64,000 bases of DNA from Arthrobacter sp. ERGS1:01 (GTDB lineage: Bacteria; Actinomycetota; Actinomycetes; Actinomycetales; Micrococcaceae): positions 310,001 to 374,000 of the forward strand of contig NZ_CP012479.1 in the NCBI RefSeq assembly GCF_001281315.1, given 5' to 3'. The notes beneath the pieces were generated by a model. The model worked only from the letters and a program-made list of their open reading frames with translations, was not told the origin of the DNA and did no database searches. The position numbers were made by a program, and so were the translations under genes. This document shows positions 47,311 through 56,384 of the stretch, piece by piece. Each line of letters starts with the position of its first letter. Position 1 is the stretch's first letter.

Positions 47311-48765
47311 ATGGCACTCACTCCCACATTTTCATCCCGTCCGCGAGTCCTCGTTGTAGGTGGCGGTTACGTTGGCCTGTACACGGCTTTCAACCTGCAG
47401 AAGAAGATCGCGAAGTCCGGTGGCATCGTCACCCTCGTTGATCCCCTGCCGTACATGACGTACCAGCCGTTCCTGCCCGAGGTGGCCGGCGGTAACATCG
47501 AGGCACGCCACGCAGTGGTTTCCCACCGCAAGCACCTCAAGGAGACCGAGCTCATCCAGGGCTCCGTCACCAACATCGACCACGAGAACCGCACGGCCGT
47601 GATTGCACCGGCCGACGGCGGCGAGCCGTTCGAGATCCCCTACCACGACGTCGTCGTGGCTGCGGGTGCCGTAACCCGCACCTTCCCCATCAAGGGCCTG
47701 GCGGAGTCCGGCATCGGCCTGAAGACCATCGAGGAAGCCGTTGCACTGCGCAACCAGGTTCTCTCCCTGATCGAGCTGGCCTCCACCGAGACCGACCCCG
47801 AACTGCGCAAGCGTCACCTGACGTTCGTTGTGGTCGGTGGCGGCTTCGCCGGCATCGAGACCATCGCCGAGCTCGAGGACATGGCCCGTGCGGCCGTCAA
47901 GATCAACCCCCGCGTCGAGCAGTCCGAACTGCGCTTCGTGCTGGTTGAGGCCATGGGCCGGATCATGCCCGAGGTCACCGAGAGCCAGGCGCTGTGGGTC
48001 GTCGAGCACCTGCGCGGCCGCGGCGTCGAGGTGCTGCTGAACACCTCCCTCGACAACGCCGAGAACAACAACCTCAAGCTCATCAACCTGCCGGACAAGT
48101 CCGTCGCCCAGGAATTCGATGCAGACACCCTCATCTGGACGGCCGGTGTCATGGCCAACCCGATGGTGCGCTCCACCGACTTCCCGATCGAGCCCCGCGG
48201 CCGCGTCTCCACCAACGTGAACCTGCAGATCACCGGCGAATTCGGCGTCATCCCGAACGCCTGGGCTGCCGGCGACGTTGCCGCCGTGCCGGATGTCACC
48301 GGCGGGCTGCCCGACGGTACCTGTGTTCCCAACGCCCAGCACGCGCTGCGCCAGGCCAAGCGCCTCGCGAAGAACCTGTGGGCCAGCCGCTTCAACAAGC
48401 CGCTGAAGGGCTACAAGCACAAGAACCTTGGCGCCGTCGCCGGCTTCGGCCAGTGGAAGGGCGTTGCCAAGATCATGGGCATCCAGCTCAAGGGTGCACC
48501 GGCCTGGCTGGCACACCGCGGCTACCACGGCCTGGCCATGCCCACCGTGGAGCGCAAGATCCGTGTCCTCATGGACTGGTTCGTCACCATGATCACGAGC
48601 CGCGACCTGGCCCAACTGGAAAACCTGCAGGCCCCGCGCAGCGCCTTCGTCACGGCCGCCACCCCGGCCCCGAAGCCCGCCGCCAAGCCGGCCGAAGCTC
48701 CGGCAGTTCCGGCCGCCGCCCCGGCAGCAGCCGAGGCCAAGCAGGACGCACCCGCTTCGAAGTAG
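47311..48765 (+). CDS. ndh: Type II NADH dehydrogenase
   Basis: A 484-residue FAD-dependent NADH:quinone oxidoreductase at the membrane surface that does not pump protons. FAD and NADH sites are VLVVGGGYVGLYTA and FVVVGGGFAGIET. TLIWTAGVMAN and AWAAGDVAAVP also match. The final 40 residues are Ala/Pro/Lys repeats. The ATG at 47311 has TATCAT ending 6 nt upstream and only GGAG very close, so it looks leaderless. It is a main electron entry point alongside the sdh operon. Confidence 0.92.
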   Translation: MALTPTFSSRPRVLVVGGGYVGLYTAFNLQKKIAKSGGIVTLVDPLPYMTYQPFLPEVAGGNIEARHAVVSHRKHLKETELIQGSVTNIDHENRTAVIAPADGGEPFEIPYHDVVVAAGAVTRTFPIKGLAESGIGLKTIEEAVALRNQVLSLIELASTETDPELRKRHLTFVVVGGGFAGIETIAELEDMARAAVKINPRVEQSELRFVLVEAMGRIMPEVTESQALWVVEHLRGRGVEVLLNTSLDNAENNNLKLINLPDKSVAQEFDADTLIWTAGVMANPMVRSTDFPIEPRGRVSTNVNLQITGEFGVIPNAWAAGDVAAVPDVTGGLPDGTCVPNAQHALRQAKRLAKNLWASRFNKPLKGYKHKNLGAVAGFGQWKGVAKIMGIQLKGAPAWLAHRGYHGLAMPTVERKIRVLMDWFVTMITSRDLAQLENLQAPRSAFVTAATPAPKPAAKPAEAPAVPAAAPAAAEAKQDAPASK

Positions 48766-48786
48766 TGAGCGCGCTCCGGCACGCAC

Positions 48787-48823
48787 GACGGCGGTCCTCC
48801 CCACTTGCGGGAGGGCCGCCGTC
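48787..48823 (+). terminator. Terminator after ndh
   Basis: A 15-bp stem with one G-U (48787-48801 with 48809-48823) and a 7-nt loop, 22 nt past the stop codon, followed by GGCCGTTTAAG. Confidence 0.75.
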
Positions 48824-48957
48824 GGCCGTTTAAGCCCAAACCCGGAACTGCCGGATTCGATGGTGCAGCTAGTGCGGGCCATGTGGGCCGGAGCCCGCAG
48901 GAGCTGCACCGCCGAACCGGGTATTCGGAGCCAGCGACCTCGGAATACACTGGGGCC

Positions 48958-49458
48958 ATGATCATTCGACGCGAAACGGCCGCCGACAGGCCCGAAATCG
49001 AGGCCGTGATCGAGGCCGCCTTCCCCGAACCGGTGGAGGTGCGGCTGCTGCGGGAGCTGTTTGCCACCCGCGAATACATCCCCGAGCTCTCCCTGGTGGC
49101 CGAGGATGCGGACGGGCGCATCGTGGGCCACGTGATCAGCACCCGCGGCTGGATAGGGGAGACCCCGGCGCTGGGGCTTGGACCCATCGGCGTGCTGCCC
49201 GAACTTCAAGGCCAGGGCATCGGCTCGGCCCTGATGCGGGCCAGCATCGACGCCGCCACCGGGCTGGGCGAGCCGGCCATCGTGCTGCTGGGCAGCACCG
49301 AATACTACCCGCGCTTTGGTTTTGTCCCGGCCGACTCCGTGGGCATCATCTCTCCGGACCCGTCCTGGGGCTCGCACTTCATGGCGTTGCCGCTGCCGGG
49401 CTTCCACCCCGGCATTCGCGGGCATTTCAGGTACGCGGAACCGTTCAACGACCTCTGA
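48958..49458 (+). CDS. GNAT-family N-acetyltransferase
   Basis: A 166-residue acetyltransferase. The acetyl-CoA loop is LGPIGVLPELQGQGIGSAL, and LLGSTEYYPRFGFVPA is a further hallmark of the YhbS-like subgroup. The substrate is unknown. The ATG at 48958 has TACACT ending 6 nt upstream and no Shine-Dalgarno site, fitting a leaderless transcript. A tRNA gene follows. Confidence 0.88.
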   Translation: MIIRRETAADRPEIEAVIEAAFPEPVEVRLLRELFATREYIPELSLVAEDADGRIVGHVISTRGWIGETPALGLGPIGVLPELQGQGIGSALMRASIDAATGLGEPAIVLLGSTEYYPRFGFVPADSVGIISPDPSWGSHFMALPLPGFHPGIRGHFRYAEPFNDL

Positions 49459-49526
49459 ACGGCGGTTTTTGCCACCCTCGCCGGGCTAGTAGTGTTAACC
49501 CGGCAGGACGCCACAACCGTCCTAGC

Positions 49527-49599
49527 GCCCCAGTAGCCCAATGGCAGAGGCAGTGGACTTAAAATCCATTCAGTGTCGGTTCGAGTCCGACCTGGGGTA
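49527..49599 (+). tRNA. tRNA with UAA anticodon, class I shape (Leu by anticodon)
   Basis: A 73-nt cloverleaf. The acceptor is GCCCCAG (49527-49533) with CTGGGGT (49592-49598), discriminator A99. The anticodon stem GTGGA/TCCAT holds loop CTTAAAA with anticodon TAA at 49560-49562. The T arm is GTCGG-TTCGAGT-CCGAC. The variable loop is only 5 nt (TCAGT), whereas bacterial tRNA-Leu normally has a long variable arm. The D stem has three good pairs and one mismatch. CCA is not encoded (CCG follows). The amino acid carried is therefore uncertain. Confidence 0.9.
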
Positions 49600-49709
49600 C
49601 CGCATATCGTGCAGCAGTGCCTGCGCAGGGAACCAAACTTAGCGGCCGTTCGTCCTTTATTGGTAGGGTTAGAAGACTATTTACCCCCTAATTTGGAGGA
49701 ATCAGCACA

Positions 49710-50555
49710 ATGGCACTTGGTGGAAACCCGGTCTTTGCCAACAACAAAAACTTCAAGGACTCCCCGGCTGTACAGCGCGGATACTTGAGCGCCGGCACGG
49801 ACACCATGGCCGGAACCGGCCAGTTCTCGGCCGAGCAGTTGCAGGACCTGTACAACAAGCCCTCAGCAACCGCCGGGCAGACCGGCCGCATGACGTACGA
49901 CGACGTCATCATCAAGACCGTGCTGACCCTGGCCCTGGTGCTGGCCGGCGCGGCCCTGGGCTGGATCGTTCCGGTCCTGATGCTTCCGGGCATGATCGTT
50001 GGCCTGGTGCTGGGCCTCGTGAACTCCTTCAAGAAGCAGCCCTCACCGGCGCTGATCCTTTGCTACGCCGCCTTTGAAGGCATGTTCCTGGGCGGCCTGT
50101 CGGGCTTCCTCGAAGGACTGTACCCGGGCATCGTGGTCCAGGCCGTGCTGGGCACCCTGAGCGTGTTCGTCGTGACCTTGGTGCTGTTCCGCAACGGCAA
50201 GGTCCGCGCCACCCCCAAGCTCACCCGCTTCTTCATCATCGCGATGGCCGGTTACGCGCTGTTCTCGCTGATCAACCTAGGCCTGATGCTCTTCGGAGCC
50301 ACCAACAGCCCCTGGGGCATCAACAGCATGCACATCCCCGGCACGAACATCCCGTTCGGCCTGATCCTGGGCCTGCTCGCGATCGGCCTGGCCGCGTTCT
50401 CGCTGATCGTGGACTTCACCTCCATTGAGCAGGGCGTCAAGAACGGCCTGCCCGCCAAGTACTCCTGGACGGCCGCCTTCGGCCTGACCGTGACGCTCGT
50501 GTGGCTGTACGTGGAGATCCTGCGCCTGCTGGCCATCCTCCGCGGCAACGACTAG
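49710..50555 (+). CDS. Bax inhibitor-1/YccA family membrane protein
   Basis: A 281-residue integral membrane protein with seven helices after a 65-residue soluble N-terminus. SFKKQPSPALILCYAAFEGMF and the C-terminal KYSWTAAFGLTVTLVWLYVE match the Bax inhibitor-1/YccA family, members of which can leak calcium or protons. GGAGG lies about 10 nt before the ATG. Its role here is unknown. Its TAG stop codon starts a recurring terminator element. Confidence 0.92.
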   Translation: MALGGNPVFANNKNFKDSPAVQRGYLSAGTDTMAGTGQFSAEQLQDLYNKPSATAGQTGRMTYDDVIIKTVLTLALVLAGAALGWIVPVLMLPGMIVGLVLGLVNSFKKQPSPALILCYAAFEGMFLGGLSGFLEGLYPGIVVQAVLGTLSVFVVTLVLFRNGKVRATPKLTRFFIIAMAGYALFSLINLGLMLFGATNSPWGINSMHIPGTNIPFGLILGLLAIGLAAFSLIVDFTSIEQGVKNGLPAKYSWTAAFGLTVTLVWLYVEILRLLAILRGND

Positions 50556-50630
50556 TCCCCAATCGCTCCCAGGCCTCGTGCCTCGGCCCGGGGCCCTCGC
50601 AATCGGGCCCCGCGGCATTGGGATCGCGTG
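50553..50630 (+). repeat. TAG-anchored terminator element, copy C
   Basis: TAGTCCCCA, spacer ATCG, CTCCCA, later GGGGCCCTCG and CAAT-CGGGCC. It is more diverged than copies A and B and its spacer does not pair as cleanly, but the order and spacing of blocks are the same. Confidence 0.5.
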
Positions 50631-50658
50631 GGCATTTGAGCCCACAGAATGACAAAAC

Positions 50659-50702
50659 GGTCTCGACGGGCTCGACCACCGGTGGTCGAGCCCGTCGAGA
50701 CC
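50659..50702. repeat. Perfect 44-bp palindrome between convergent genes
   Basis: The left half begins GGTCTCGACGG and ends GACCACC, and the right half is its exact reverse complement without a loop. It resembles dispersed palindromes known from Arthrobacter-type intergenic regions. A 23-bp half copy with three differences lies at 1861-1883. It probably also acts as a terminator for the Bax-inhibitor and galK genes. Confidence 0.85.
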
Positions 50703-50723
50703 CTTTCGCGTTAACTCAGGTAG

Positions 50724-51884
50724 CTACGCGATCCGCCGGGCTCCCGGCGCGGGGGAGACGGCGAAGATGTCCGGAGCACTGAATCCGGAGCCGGCAAAGG
50801 CCGCCATGACGGCGTCGCGCACGGCGGTTTCAGCGGCAGCCGGGATCAGCGCAATCGCAGATCCGCCAAAACCACCACCGGTCATCCGGGCACCCAACGC
50901 GCCGTTGGCCAGGGCCGTGTCCACGGCCAGGTCCAGCTCGGGGCAGGAGATCTCAAAGTCGTCGCGCATGGAGGCGTGGCTTGCCGTGAGCAGCTCGCCG
51001 ATCGCGGCCGGCCCCTCACTGCCCAGCACGGCAACGGTGTCCAGCACGCGCTGGTCCTCGGTCACGATGTGGCGCACCCGGCGGTACGTCTCGGCGTCGA
51101 GCAACCCGGCGGCCTCGGCGAGGTCCGCGGCAGCGACGTCGCGCAGGGCGGCCACGCCAAGCACCTCGGCGCCCAGCTCGCAGGACGCGCGGCGCGCCGC
51201 ATATCCGCCCGTGGCGTGTGCGTGCGAAACCTTCGTGTCCACCACCAGGATCAACAGCCCGGAGGCGGCCAGGTCCAGCGGCACCAGGGTGGATTCCTGG
51301 GTGCGGCAGTCGAGGAACACGGCATGGCCGTCCGTGGCCAGCAACGACGCCGACTGGTCAAGGATGCCGGTGGGCGCACCGACCACCTCGTTCTCTGCCC
51401 GCTGGCCGACCAGGACCAGCTCGTTCGCGGACAGCGCGGCACCGCTCAGTTCGTTGAACGCCGACGCAACGGCGCACTCGATGGCGGCCGACGACGACAG
51501 CCCGGCCCCGGTGGGGACGGTGGAATGCAGGTACAGGTCGAAACCGCCGATCTTCACGCCCATCTGGCGCAGCACCCACACCACCCCCAGGGGGTAGGCG
51601 GTCCAGCCGGTCATGGTGTCGTGGCTGAGGGTGTCCAGATCCACCGTGACAACACCCTGGTTGCCGTAGCTGGAGAGCAGGCGCGCCGTGGAGTCGGTGC
51701 GGAGCCGCACCGCCACGCCGGCGGCCCGGTCGATGGCGAAGGGAAGCACAAAGCCTTCGTTGTAGTCGGTGTGCTCGCCAATCAGGTTGACCCGGCCGGG
51801 CGCGGACCACACGCCGTCGGGGGCATGGCCAAAGGCGGACTCAAACGCCGCCGAAATGGAGGCGGCGCTCAGGGATTCGGTCAT
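50724..51884 (-). CDS. galK: Galactokinase
   Basis: A 386-residue GHMP kinase that phosphorylates galactose to galactose-1-phosphate. The galactokinase signature GRVNLIGEHTDYNEGFVLP begins near residue 30. The ATP loop is PTGAGLSSSAAIE, and MTGGGFGGSAIAL closes the third motif. It overlaps galT by 4 bp and is the last gene of the regulator-galT-galK operon. Confidence 0.95.
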   Translation of the reverse strand: MTESLSAASISAAFESAFGHAPDGVWSAPGRVNLIGEHTDYNEGFVLPFAIDRAAGVAVRLRTDSTARLLSSYGNQGVVTVDLDTLSHDTMTGWTAYPLGVVWVLRQMGVKIGGFDLYLHSTVPTGAGLSSSAAIECAVASAFNELSGAALSANELVLVGQRAENEVVGAPTGILDQSASLLATDGHAVFLDCRTQESTLVPLDLAASGLLILVVDTKVSHAHATGGYAARRASCELGAEVLGVAALRDVAAADLAEAAGLLDAETYRRVRHIVTEDQRVLDTVAVLGSEGPAAIGELLTASHASMRDDFEISCPELDLAVDTALANGALGARMTGGGFGGSAIALIPAAAETAVRDAVMAAFAGSGFSAPDIFAVSPAPGARRIA

Positions 51885-53017
51885 GAGACGGAGACTTTCT
51901 TGGCAGTAGGGATGGGCAGCTCCGCGGACACGTCGCGCAGGACGGCTGCCGTTTGTTCCGGGGTGGTGTCGTTGATGAACGCGCCCATGGCGGCCTCGGA
52001 TCCGGCCAGGAACTTCAGCTTGTCGGCGGCCCGGCGCGGGGACGTCAATTCCAGGTGGAAGCGGCCCGCCGGGCGCAGCAGGGAATCCAGCGGCGCCTGG
52101 TGCCAGGCGGCGATGTAGGGCGTCGGGGTGTCGTAGAGATTGTCGAGGCGGCGCAGCACGTCAAGGTACATGACGGCCAGCTCGTCCCGCTCCTCGCCCG
52201 TGAGTGCGGCAAAGTCGGGAACGTGGCGATGCGGGGTGATGTGGATTTCCAGCGGCATGTGGGCGGCGAAGGGCACATAGGCGCTAAAGTGCCGGCCCTG
52301 GGCCACCATGCGTTCGCCGGACTCGGACTCCCTGGCCACGATGGAGCCGAGCAGGGTCTCGCGGCCGTCGTGGGCATCGTAGAACGTGCGGGCGGCGGCG
52401 GCCATGACGGCGCTGCGCGGGGGAACATAGGAGTACGCGTAGATCTGCCCGTGCGGGTGGTGCAGGGTCACCCCGATGTCCTGGCCGCGGTTTTCAAACG
52501 GGAAGACCTGCTTGATCCCGGGCAGCGCACTGAGCGCCTCGGTGCGGTGCGCCCAGGCGTCAATCACGGTGCGGGCGCGTTCGGTGGACAGGGCGCCGAA
52601 GGACCCCGTGTGCTCCGGGGTGAACGCCACCACTTCGCAGCGTCCGAACGCGCGGTCCTTGGTGCCCCACTGTGGGAATTCGCCAATGGCGCCAACGGCC
52701 GGGCCCAGCGACGGGAAGCGGTTTTCAAAGACGGCCACGTCGTAGCTGGAACCGGGAATCTCGGACAGGTTGGCACCCGTGGTGGGGCACAGCGGGCACT
52801 GGTCGGCCGGGGGCAGATAGGTGCGCGTGTTGCGGTGCGCGGCAATGGCAACCCAATCGCCGGTCAGCGCGTCAAAGCGCAGCTCGCCGGTGTTCGCCTC
52901 CGAGCGCGGATCCAGGGGACGGGTGTCGACGGCGGAGTGATCGTGGACGCGGCCGCCGTCGTCGAAGTAGATCAGCTCCCGGCCATCGGCCAGTTGGGTG
53001 GTGGTGGCGATTGTCAT
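51881..53017 (-). CDS. galT: Galactose-1-phosphate uridylyltransferase
   Basis: A 378-residue Leloir enzyme that exchanges UMP between UDP-glucose and galactose-1-phosphate. The active-site His lies in LHHPHGQIYAY, and CPLCPTTGA and HITPHRH hold metal-binding residues. The ATG at 53017 has AGGAAG about 6 nt upstream and overlaps the regulator gene by 4 bp. The frame stays open far upstream but that part belongs to the regulator gene. Confidence 0.94.
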   Translation of the reverse strand: MTIATTTQLADGRELIYFDDGGRVHDHSAVDTRPLDPRSEANTGELRFDALTGDWVAIAAHRNTRTYLPPADQCPLCPTTGANLSEIPGSSYDVAVFENRFPSLGPAVGAIGEFPQWGTKDRAFGRCEVVAFTPEHTGSFGALSTERARTVIDAWAHRTEALSALPGIKQVFPFENRGQDIGVTLHHPHGQIYAYSYVPPRSAVMAAAARTFYDAHDGRETLLGSIVARESESGERMVAQGRHFSAYVPFAAHMPLEIHITPHRHVPDFAALTGEERDELAVMYLDVLRRLDNLYDTPTPYIAAWHQAPLDSLLRPAGRFHLELTSPRRAADKLKFLAGSEAAMGAFINDTTPEQTAAVLRDVSAELPIPTAKKVSVS

Positions 53018-53844
53018 GAAGTCTTCCTGCTTTGGGTTTGGGTCGAGGCGGCCGGTCCGGCGGATACCACGGTGAGCGTGGGGACCTTGGCGGCGAACAG
53101 CTCGCGGGTGGAGGCGCTGACGCCGTCGTCGGTGATGACGGTGTCCACGGCACTCAGCGGGGCAATGGTGGCCAGCGACCTGACCTGGAACTTGGTGCTG
53201 TCGGCCAGGACCACCAGGCGGCCCGTGGATTCGATGAACGCGGCGTTGGTCTCCGCCTCGAGCAGGTTGGGGCTGGTCAGTCCGCGGTCCGCGTCGATGC
53301 CGTGCACGCCCATGAAGCAAAGGTCGGTGTTCAGGCTGCGCAGGGCGCTGCGGGCCACGGGGCCCACGAGGGCCTCCGACGGCGTGCGTTCGCCACCGGT
53401 GACGATGACCTTGCAGTCGGAATTTCCCTGCTGCTGGTACAAAAGGTCCGCCACCTTCAGTGAGTTCGTCACCACGGTCAGGCTGCGGATCTGCTCCAGC
53501 TCGGCGGCCAGGTAAACGGCCAGTTGGTAGGTGGTGGTGCCGCCGGTCATGGCCAGGGTCATGCCCGGCTGGATCAGGGACAGTGCCTCGCGGGCGATGG
53601 CAAGCTTGGCGTCAAGCTCCTTGTCGACGTTCAGCAGGAAGCCCGGTTCCAGGGCGCTGAGCCGGGCCAGGCGCATGGCCCCGCCGTGGATCTTGCGGGC
53701 CAGGCCGTTCTGGTCAAGGGCCTCGATGTCGCGGCGGATGGTCATCTCGCTGACGTTCAGCGTGGCGGCGACATCGGCCACCCGCACCGCCTCATGGAGT
53801 TGAAGTTCCTTCAGAATCCGTGCCTGACGCTCCGGTGCCAACAT
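53014..53844 (-). CDS. DeoR/GlpR-family transcriptional regulator of the gal genes
   Basis: A 276-residue repressor. The N-terminal helix-turn-helix (RVADVAATLNVSEMTIRRDI) is followed by a DeoRC sugar-phosphate sensor domain (MTGGTTTYQLA and GVHGIDADRGLTSPN). These repressors usually bind a phosphorylated sugar. It is the first gene of an operon with galT and galK and is divergent from galM, so control of galactose use is the natural role. Confidence 0.9.
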   Translation of the reverse strand: MLAPERQARILKELQLHEAVRVADVAATLNVSEMTIRRDIEALDQNGLARKIHGGAMRLARLSALEPGFLLNVDKELDAKLAIAREALSLIQPGMTLAMTGGTTTYQLAVYLAAELEQIRSLTVVTNSLKVADLLYQQQGNSDCKVIVTGGERTPSEALVGPVARSALRSLNTDLCFMGVHGIDADRGLTSPNLLEAETNAAFIESTGRLVVLADSTKFQVRSLATIAPLSAVDTVITDDGVSASTRELFAAKVPTLTVVSAGPAASTQTQSRKTS

Positions 53845-53870
53845 GGGAAACCCCTACTCTGTGAACGATT

Positions 53871-53893
53871 AAAAACAATAGTTTCAAACAAAA
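53871..53893. promoter_or_regulatory. Operator candidate in the gal divergent region
   Basis: Two direct AAACAA units (53873-53878 and 53886-53891) lie in an AT-rich patch between the deoR-type regulator and galM. Spaced direct repeats of this kind are common for DeoR-family proteins. Confidence 0.4.
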
Positions 53894-53976
53894 TCTTACA
53901 TTAAGCGGACGGTTTTGGGGGTAACAAAGCTGTGAATTCGCGGAATCCGCGCACGCAAGAAGGTAGCGTAGGCACC

Positions 53977-54909
53977 ATGAGCAGTTCGAACACCACGGAA
54001 GCGGGCCGGGCAGCGACCGGTCCACAGTTCACCCTGCGCCGTGGCGGAGCCGTCGCGATCATCGCCTCGCTGGCCGCCGGAATCCGCCACTATGAGCGCG
54101 ACGGCGTGGAGTTGGTGGAAGGATACGACGCCGCCGCGATCGCCCCGGGCGCAGCAGGCATCACGCTGGCCCCCTTTGCCAACCGCGTCGACGGCGGCCT
54201 GTGGGAGCTCGACGGCGCCGCCCAGCAGTTGGACATCACCGAGGTGGCCCGGAACAACGCGATCCATGGCCTGCTGCGCAACACCGGCTACGCCGTGCTG
54301 GAGTCCTCCGAAGCCCATGTGCTGCTCGAGGCCGTCATCTACCCGCAGCACGGCTACCCGTTCCTGGCCCGGCACCAGGTCCGCTACGAGCTCACGGTAG
54401 AGGGCTCGCTGCGGGTGGCCCAGACCCTCTTCAACGACTCCGCCGCGAAGGCACCCTTCGTGCTGGGCGCGCACCCCTACTTCCGGATCGGCGATACCGC
54501 CCCCGCTGAAGTGCGGATCACGGTGGACGCCGCAACGCGGCTGGCCGCGACCGAGCGGATGATCCCCACGGACGCCGTGCCGGTGGACGGCAAATACGAT
54601 CTGCGCGGCGGCCGGCCGTTGGGGGAGTCCCTCATGGACACCGCCTTCACCGACCTTGCCACGGACGACGGTGTCGCCCGGCACACGCTGTCCGCCCCGG
54701 ACGGGCGCACCGTGAGCTTGTGGCACGACGCCACCGTTTCTTACGTCCACGTCTACGTCACTCCGGATTTCCCCGGCCGGAGCCTGGCCGTGGCCATGGA
54801 GCCGATGACGGGCCCGGCAAACGCCTTCAATTCCGGTGACGGCCTGCGCTGGCTGGAACCCGGTGCGGCGTTCACGATGAACTGGGGCATCGACTCCGAA
54901 CTCGGCTAG
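53977..54909 (+). CDS. galM: Aldose 1-epimerase
   Basis: A 310-residue beta-sandwich mutarotase that interconverts the alpha and beta anomers of galactose or glucose. APFANRVDGG, HGLLRNTGY (general acid His) and LGAHPYFRIG are the key segments, with Glu in MEPMTGPANAFN. The ATG at 53977 has TAGCGT ending 7 nt upstream, so the message may be leaderless. A 9-bp hairpin (54914-54922/54947-54955) follows as a terminator. Confidence 0.9.
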   Translation: MSSSNTTEAGRAATGPQFTLRRGGAVAIIASLAAGIRHYERDGVELVEGYDAAAIAPGAAGITLAPFANRVDGGLWELDGAAQQLDITEVARNNAIHGLLRNTGYAVLESSEAHVLLEAVIYPQHGYPFLARHQVRYELTVEGSLRVAQTLFNDSAAKAPFVLGAHPYFRIGDTAPAEVRITVDAATRLAATERMIPTDAVPVDGKYDLRGGRPLGESLMDTAFTDLATDDGVARHTLSAPDGRTVSLWHDATVSYVHVYVTPDFPGRSLAVAMEPMTGPANAFNSGDGLRWLEPGAAFTMNWGIDSELG

Positions 54910-54913
54910 TTTC

Positions 54914-54955
54914 CGCGCGGCCGGGCCGGTGGCGGACCCCGCGGACGGCCGCGCG
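54914..54955 (+). terminator. Hairpin after galM
   Basis: Arms 54914-54922 and 54947-54955 give a perfect 9-bp GC-rich stem with a 24-nt loop, 5 nt past the stop codon. No U-run follows. Confidence 0.45.
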
Positions 54956-55020
54956 AAAGCTGCCGTCCCGGACCCCTGCGGGGCTGCCAAAATGGACGCG
55001 GTTTTACGTATTTTTGCCCC

Positions 55021-56324
55021 ATGGGGAAGTATTGGGTCATGACGCCCTCGCAGCAGGTACCAGAGCGCCCCCTAGCCACCGCACAACCGGGGGTCCCCGT
55101 TGGCATGCAAGTGGCCGGTGCCTGGGCCTGGCGGGTTGGCGTGATCCTCATCGTGGGAGCCATGCTGATCTGGCTGTTGAGCCAGGTGAGCCTGCTGATC
55201 GTCCCCATCATGGTTGCCGCCTTGTTTGCCGCCCTGCTCCGGCCCGTGGTGAACCGGCTGGCCAAGGCCGGGGTGCCGCGCGGACTGGCCGTGGCCGTCA
55301 CGGAAGTCGGCCTCCTTGCCCTGGTGCTGGGCGGACTGTTCCTGGTGGGCCGGCAGATGGTTTCCGGCATCGCCGATCTGGGCAAGCAGGCAGTTACCGG
55401 CCTGATCCAGGTCCAGGACTGGGTCACCTCCGGCCCACTGGGCATCAGCAACGACCAAATCAGCAAGTACCTCCAGGACGCCCTGGACTCGCTGCAAAAC
55501 AACAGCTCGACGATCTTCGCCAAGGTCTTGGGCATCGGCAGCGGCTTTGGGCATTTCACCGCCGGGCTGTTGCTGACGCTCTTCATCCTGATCTTCTTCC
55601 TGCTGGAGGGGACAAGATCTGGGCTTTCATCGTCCGCTTCTTCCCGCGCCGGGCCCGCCCCGCCGTGGACGGTGCCGGTCGCCGCGGCTGGCTGTCGCTG
55701 GGCAACTACGTGCGCGTGCAGATCCTGGTGGCCGCCGTTGACGCCGTCGGCATTGGTGCCGGCGCCGCGATCATCCAGGTCCCGCTGGCACTGCCGCTGG
55801 GCGTGCTGGTCTTCCTGGGATCGTTCATTCCGGTCGTAGGCGCCCTCGTCACCGGGGCTGTTGCCGTGCTGCTGGCCCTCGTGGCCAACGGCTGGGTCAA
55901 CGCCCTGATCATGCTCGGGATCGTGTTGCTCGTCCAGCAGCTGGAAAGCCACCTGCTCCAGCCCTTCATCATGGGCCGGGCCGTGTCCCTGCACCCCGTG
56001 GCCGTCATCATGGCCGTCGCGGCGGGATCCACCGTCGCCGGCATCCTGGGCGCCTTGTTCGCCGTGCCCGTGCTGGCCGTGGCAAACTCCTTCATCCGCT
56101 ATGTGGCCGGACGCGGTTGGGAACACGATCCCGAGCTCCCCGACGTCTACGGGCTGCCGCGCACCGTTCCCGAAGGCCCGACGGCGGACGGCCCCGCCCG
56201 CGACGATGCCGCCTCCGGTGGTTCCACCACAGCAGCACCGGCTCCCGGAGACACCGCCCCGGGGAGCCCCACCCGGGGCGAGCCCGACGGCGGACCCGGC
56301 CAGCCGGCGTCGTCCGCGCCCTAG
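55021..56324 (+). pseudogene. AI-2E family transporter, interrupted by a one-base frameshift
   Basis: The frame from 55021 codes for the first half (helices, then LGKQAVTG and ILIFFLLEG) and then loses homology after about 55611. The matching second half continues in the next frame from GDKIWAFIVRFFP through LGSFIPVVGALVTG, LVQQLESHLLQPFIMG and a Pro/Ala/Asp-rich tail to 56324. The break is at a run of four Gs (55608-55611). A fifth G would restore one frame of about 435 residues. It may be a real mutation, a phase-variable tract or a sequencing error. The family includes Na+/H+ antiporters and signal exporters. The start could also be the ATG at 55039. Confidence 0.85.
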
Positions 56325-56384
56325 CACAGCGGCACCCCACCAAATTTTTGCACCACCCGACACCCAGAGAAAGAGAAAAGCACC

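Noticed and set aside
51884..53320. Extended N-terminus of galT reaching to 53320
   Set aside because: The extra 100 codons are a shadow of the regulator gene. The ATG at 53017 with AGGAAG gives the normal length and a 4-bp overlap.
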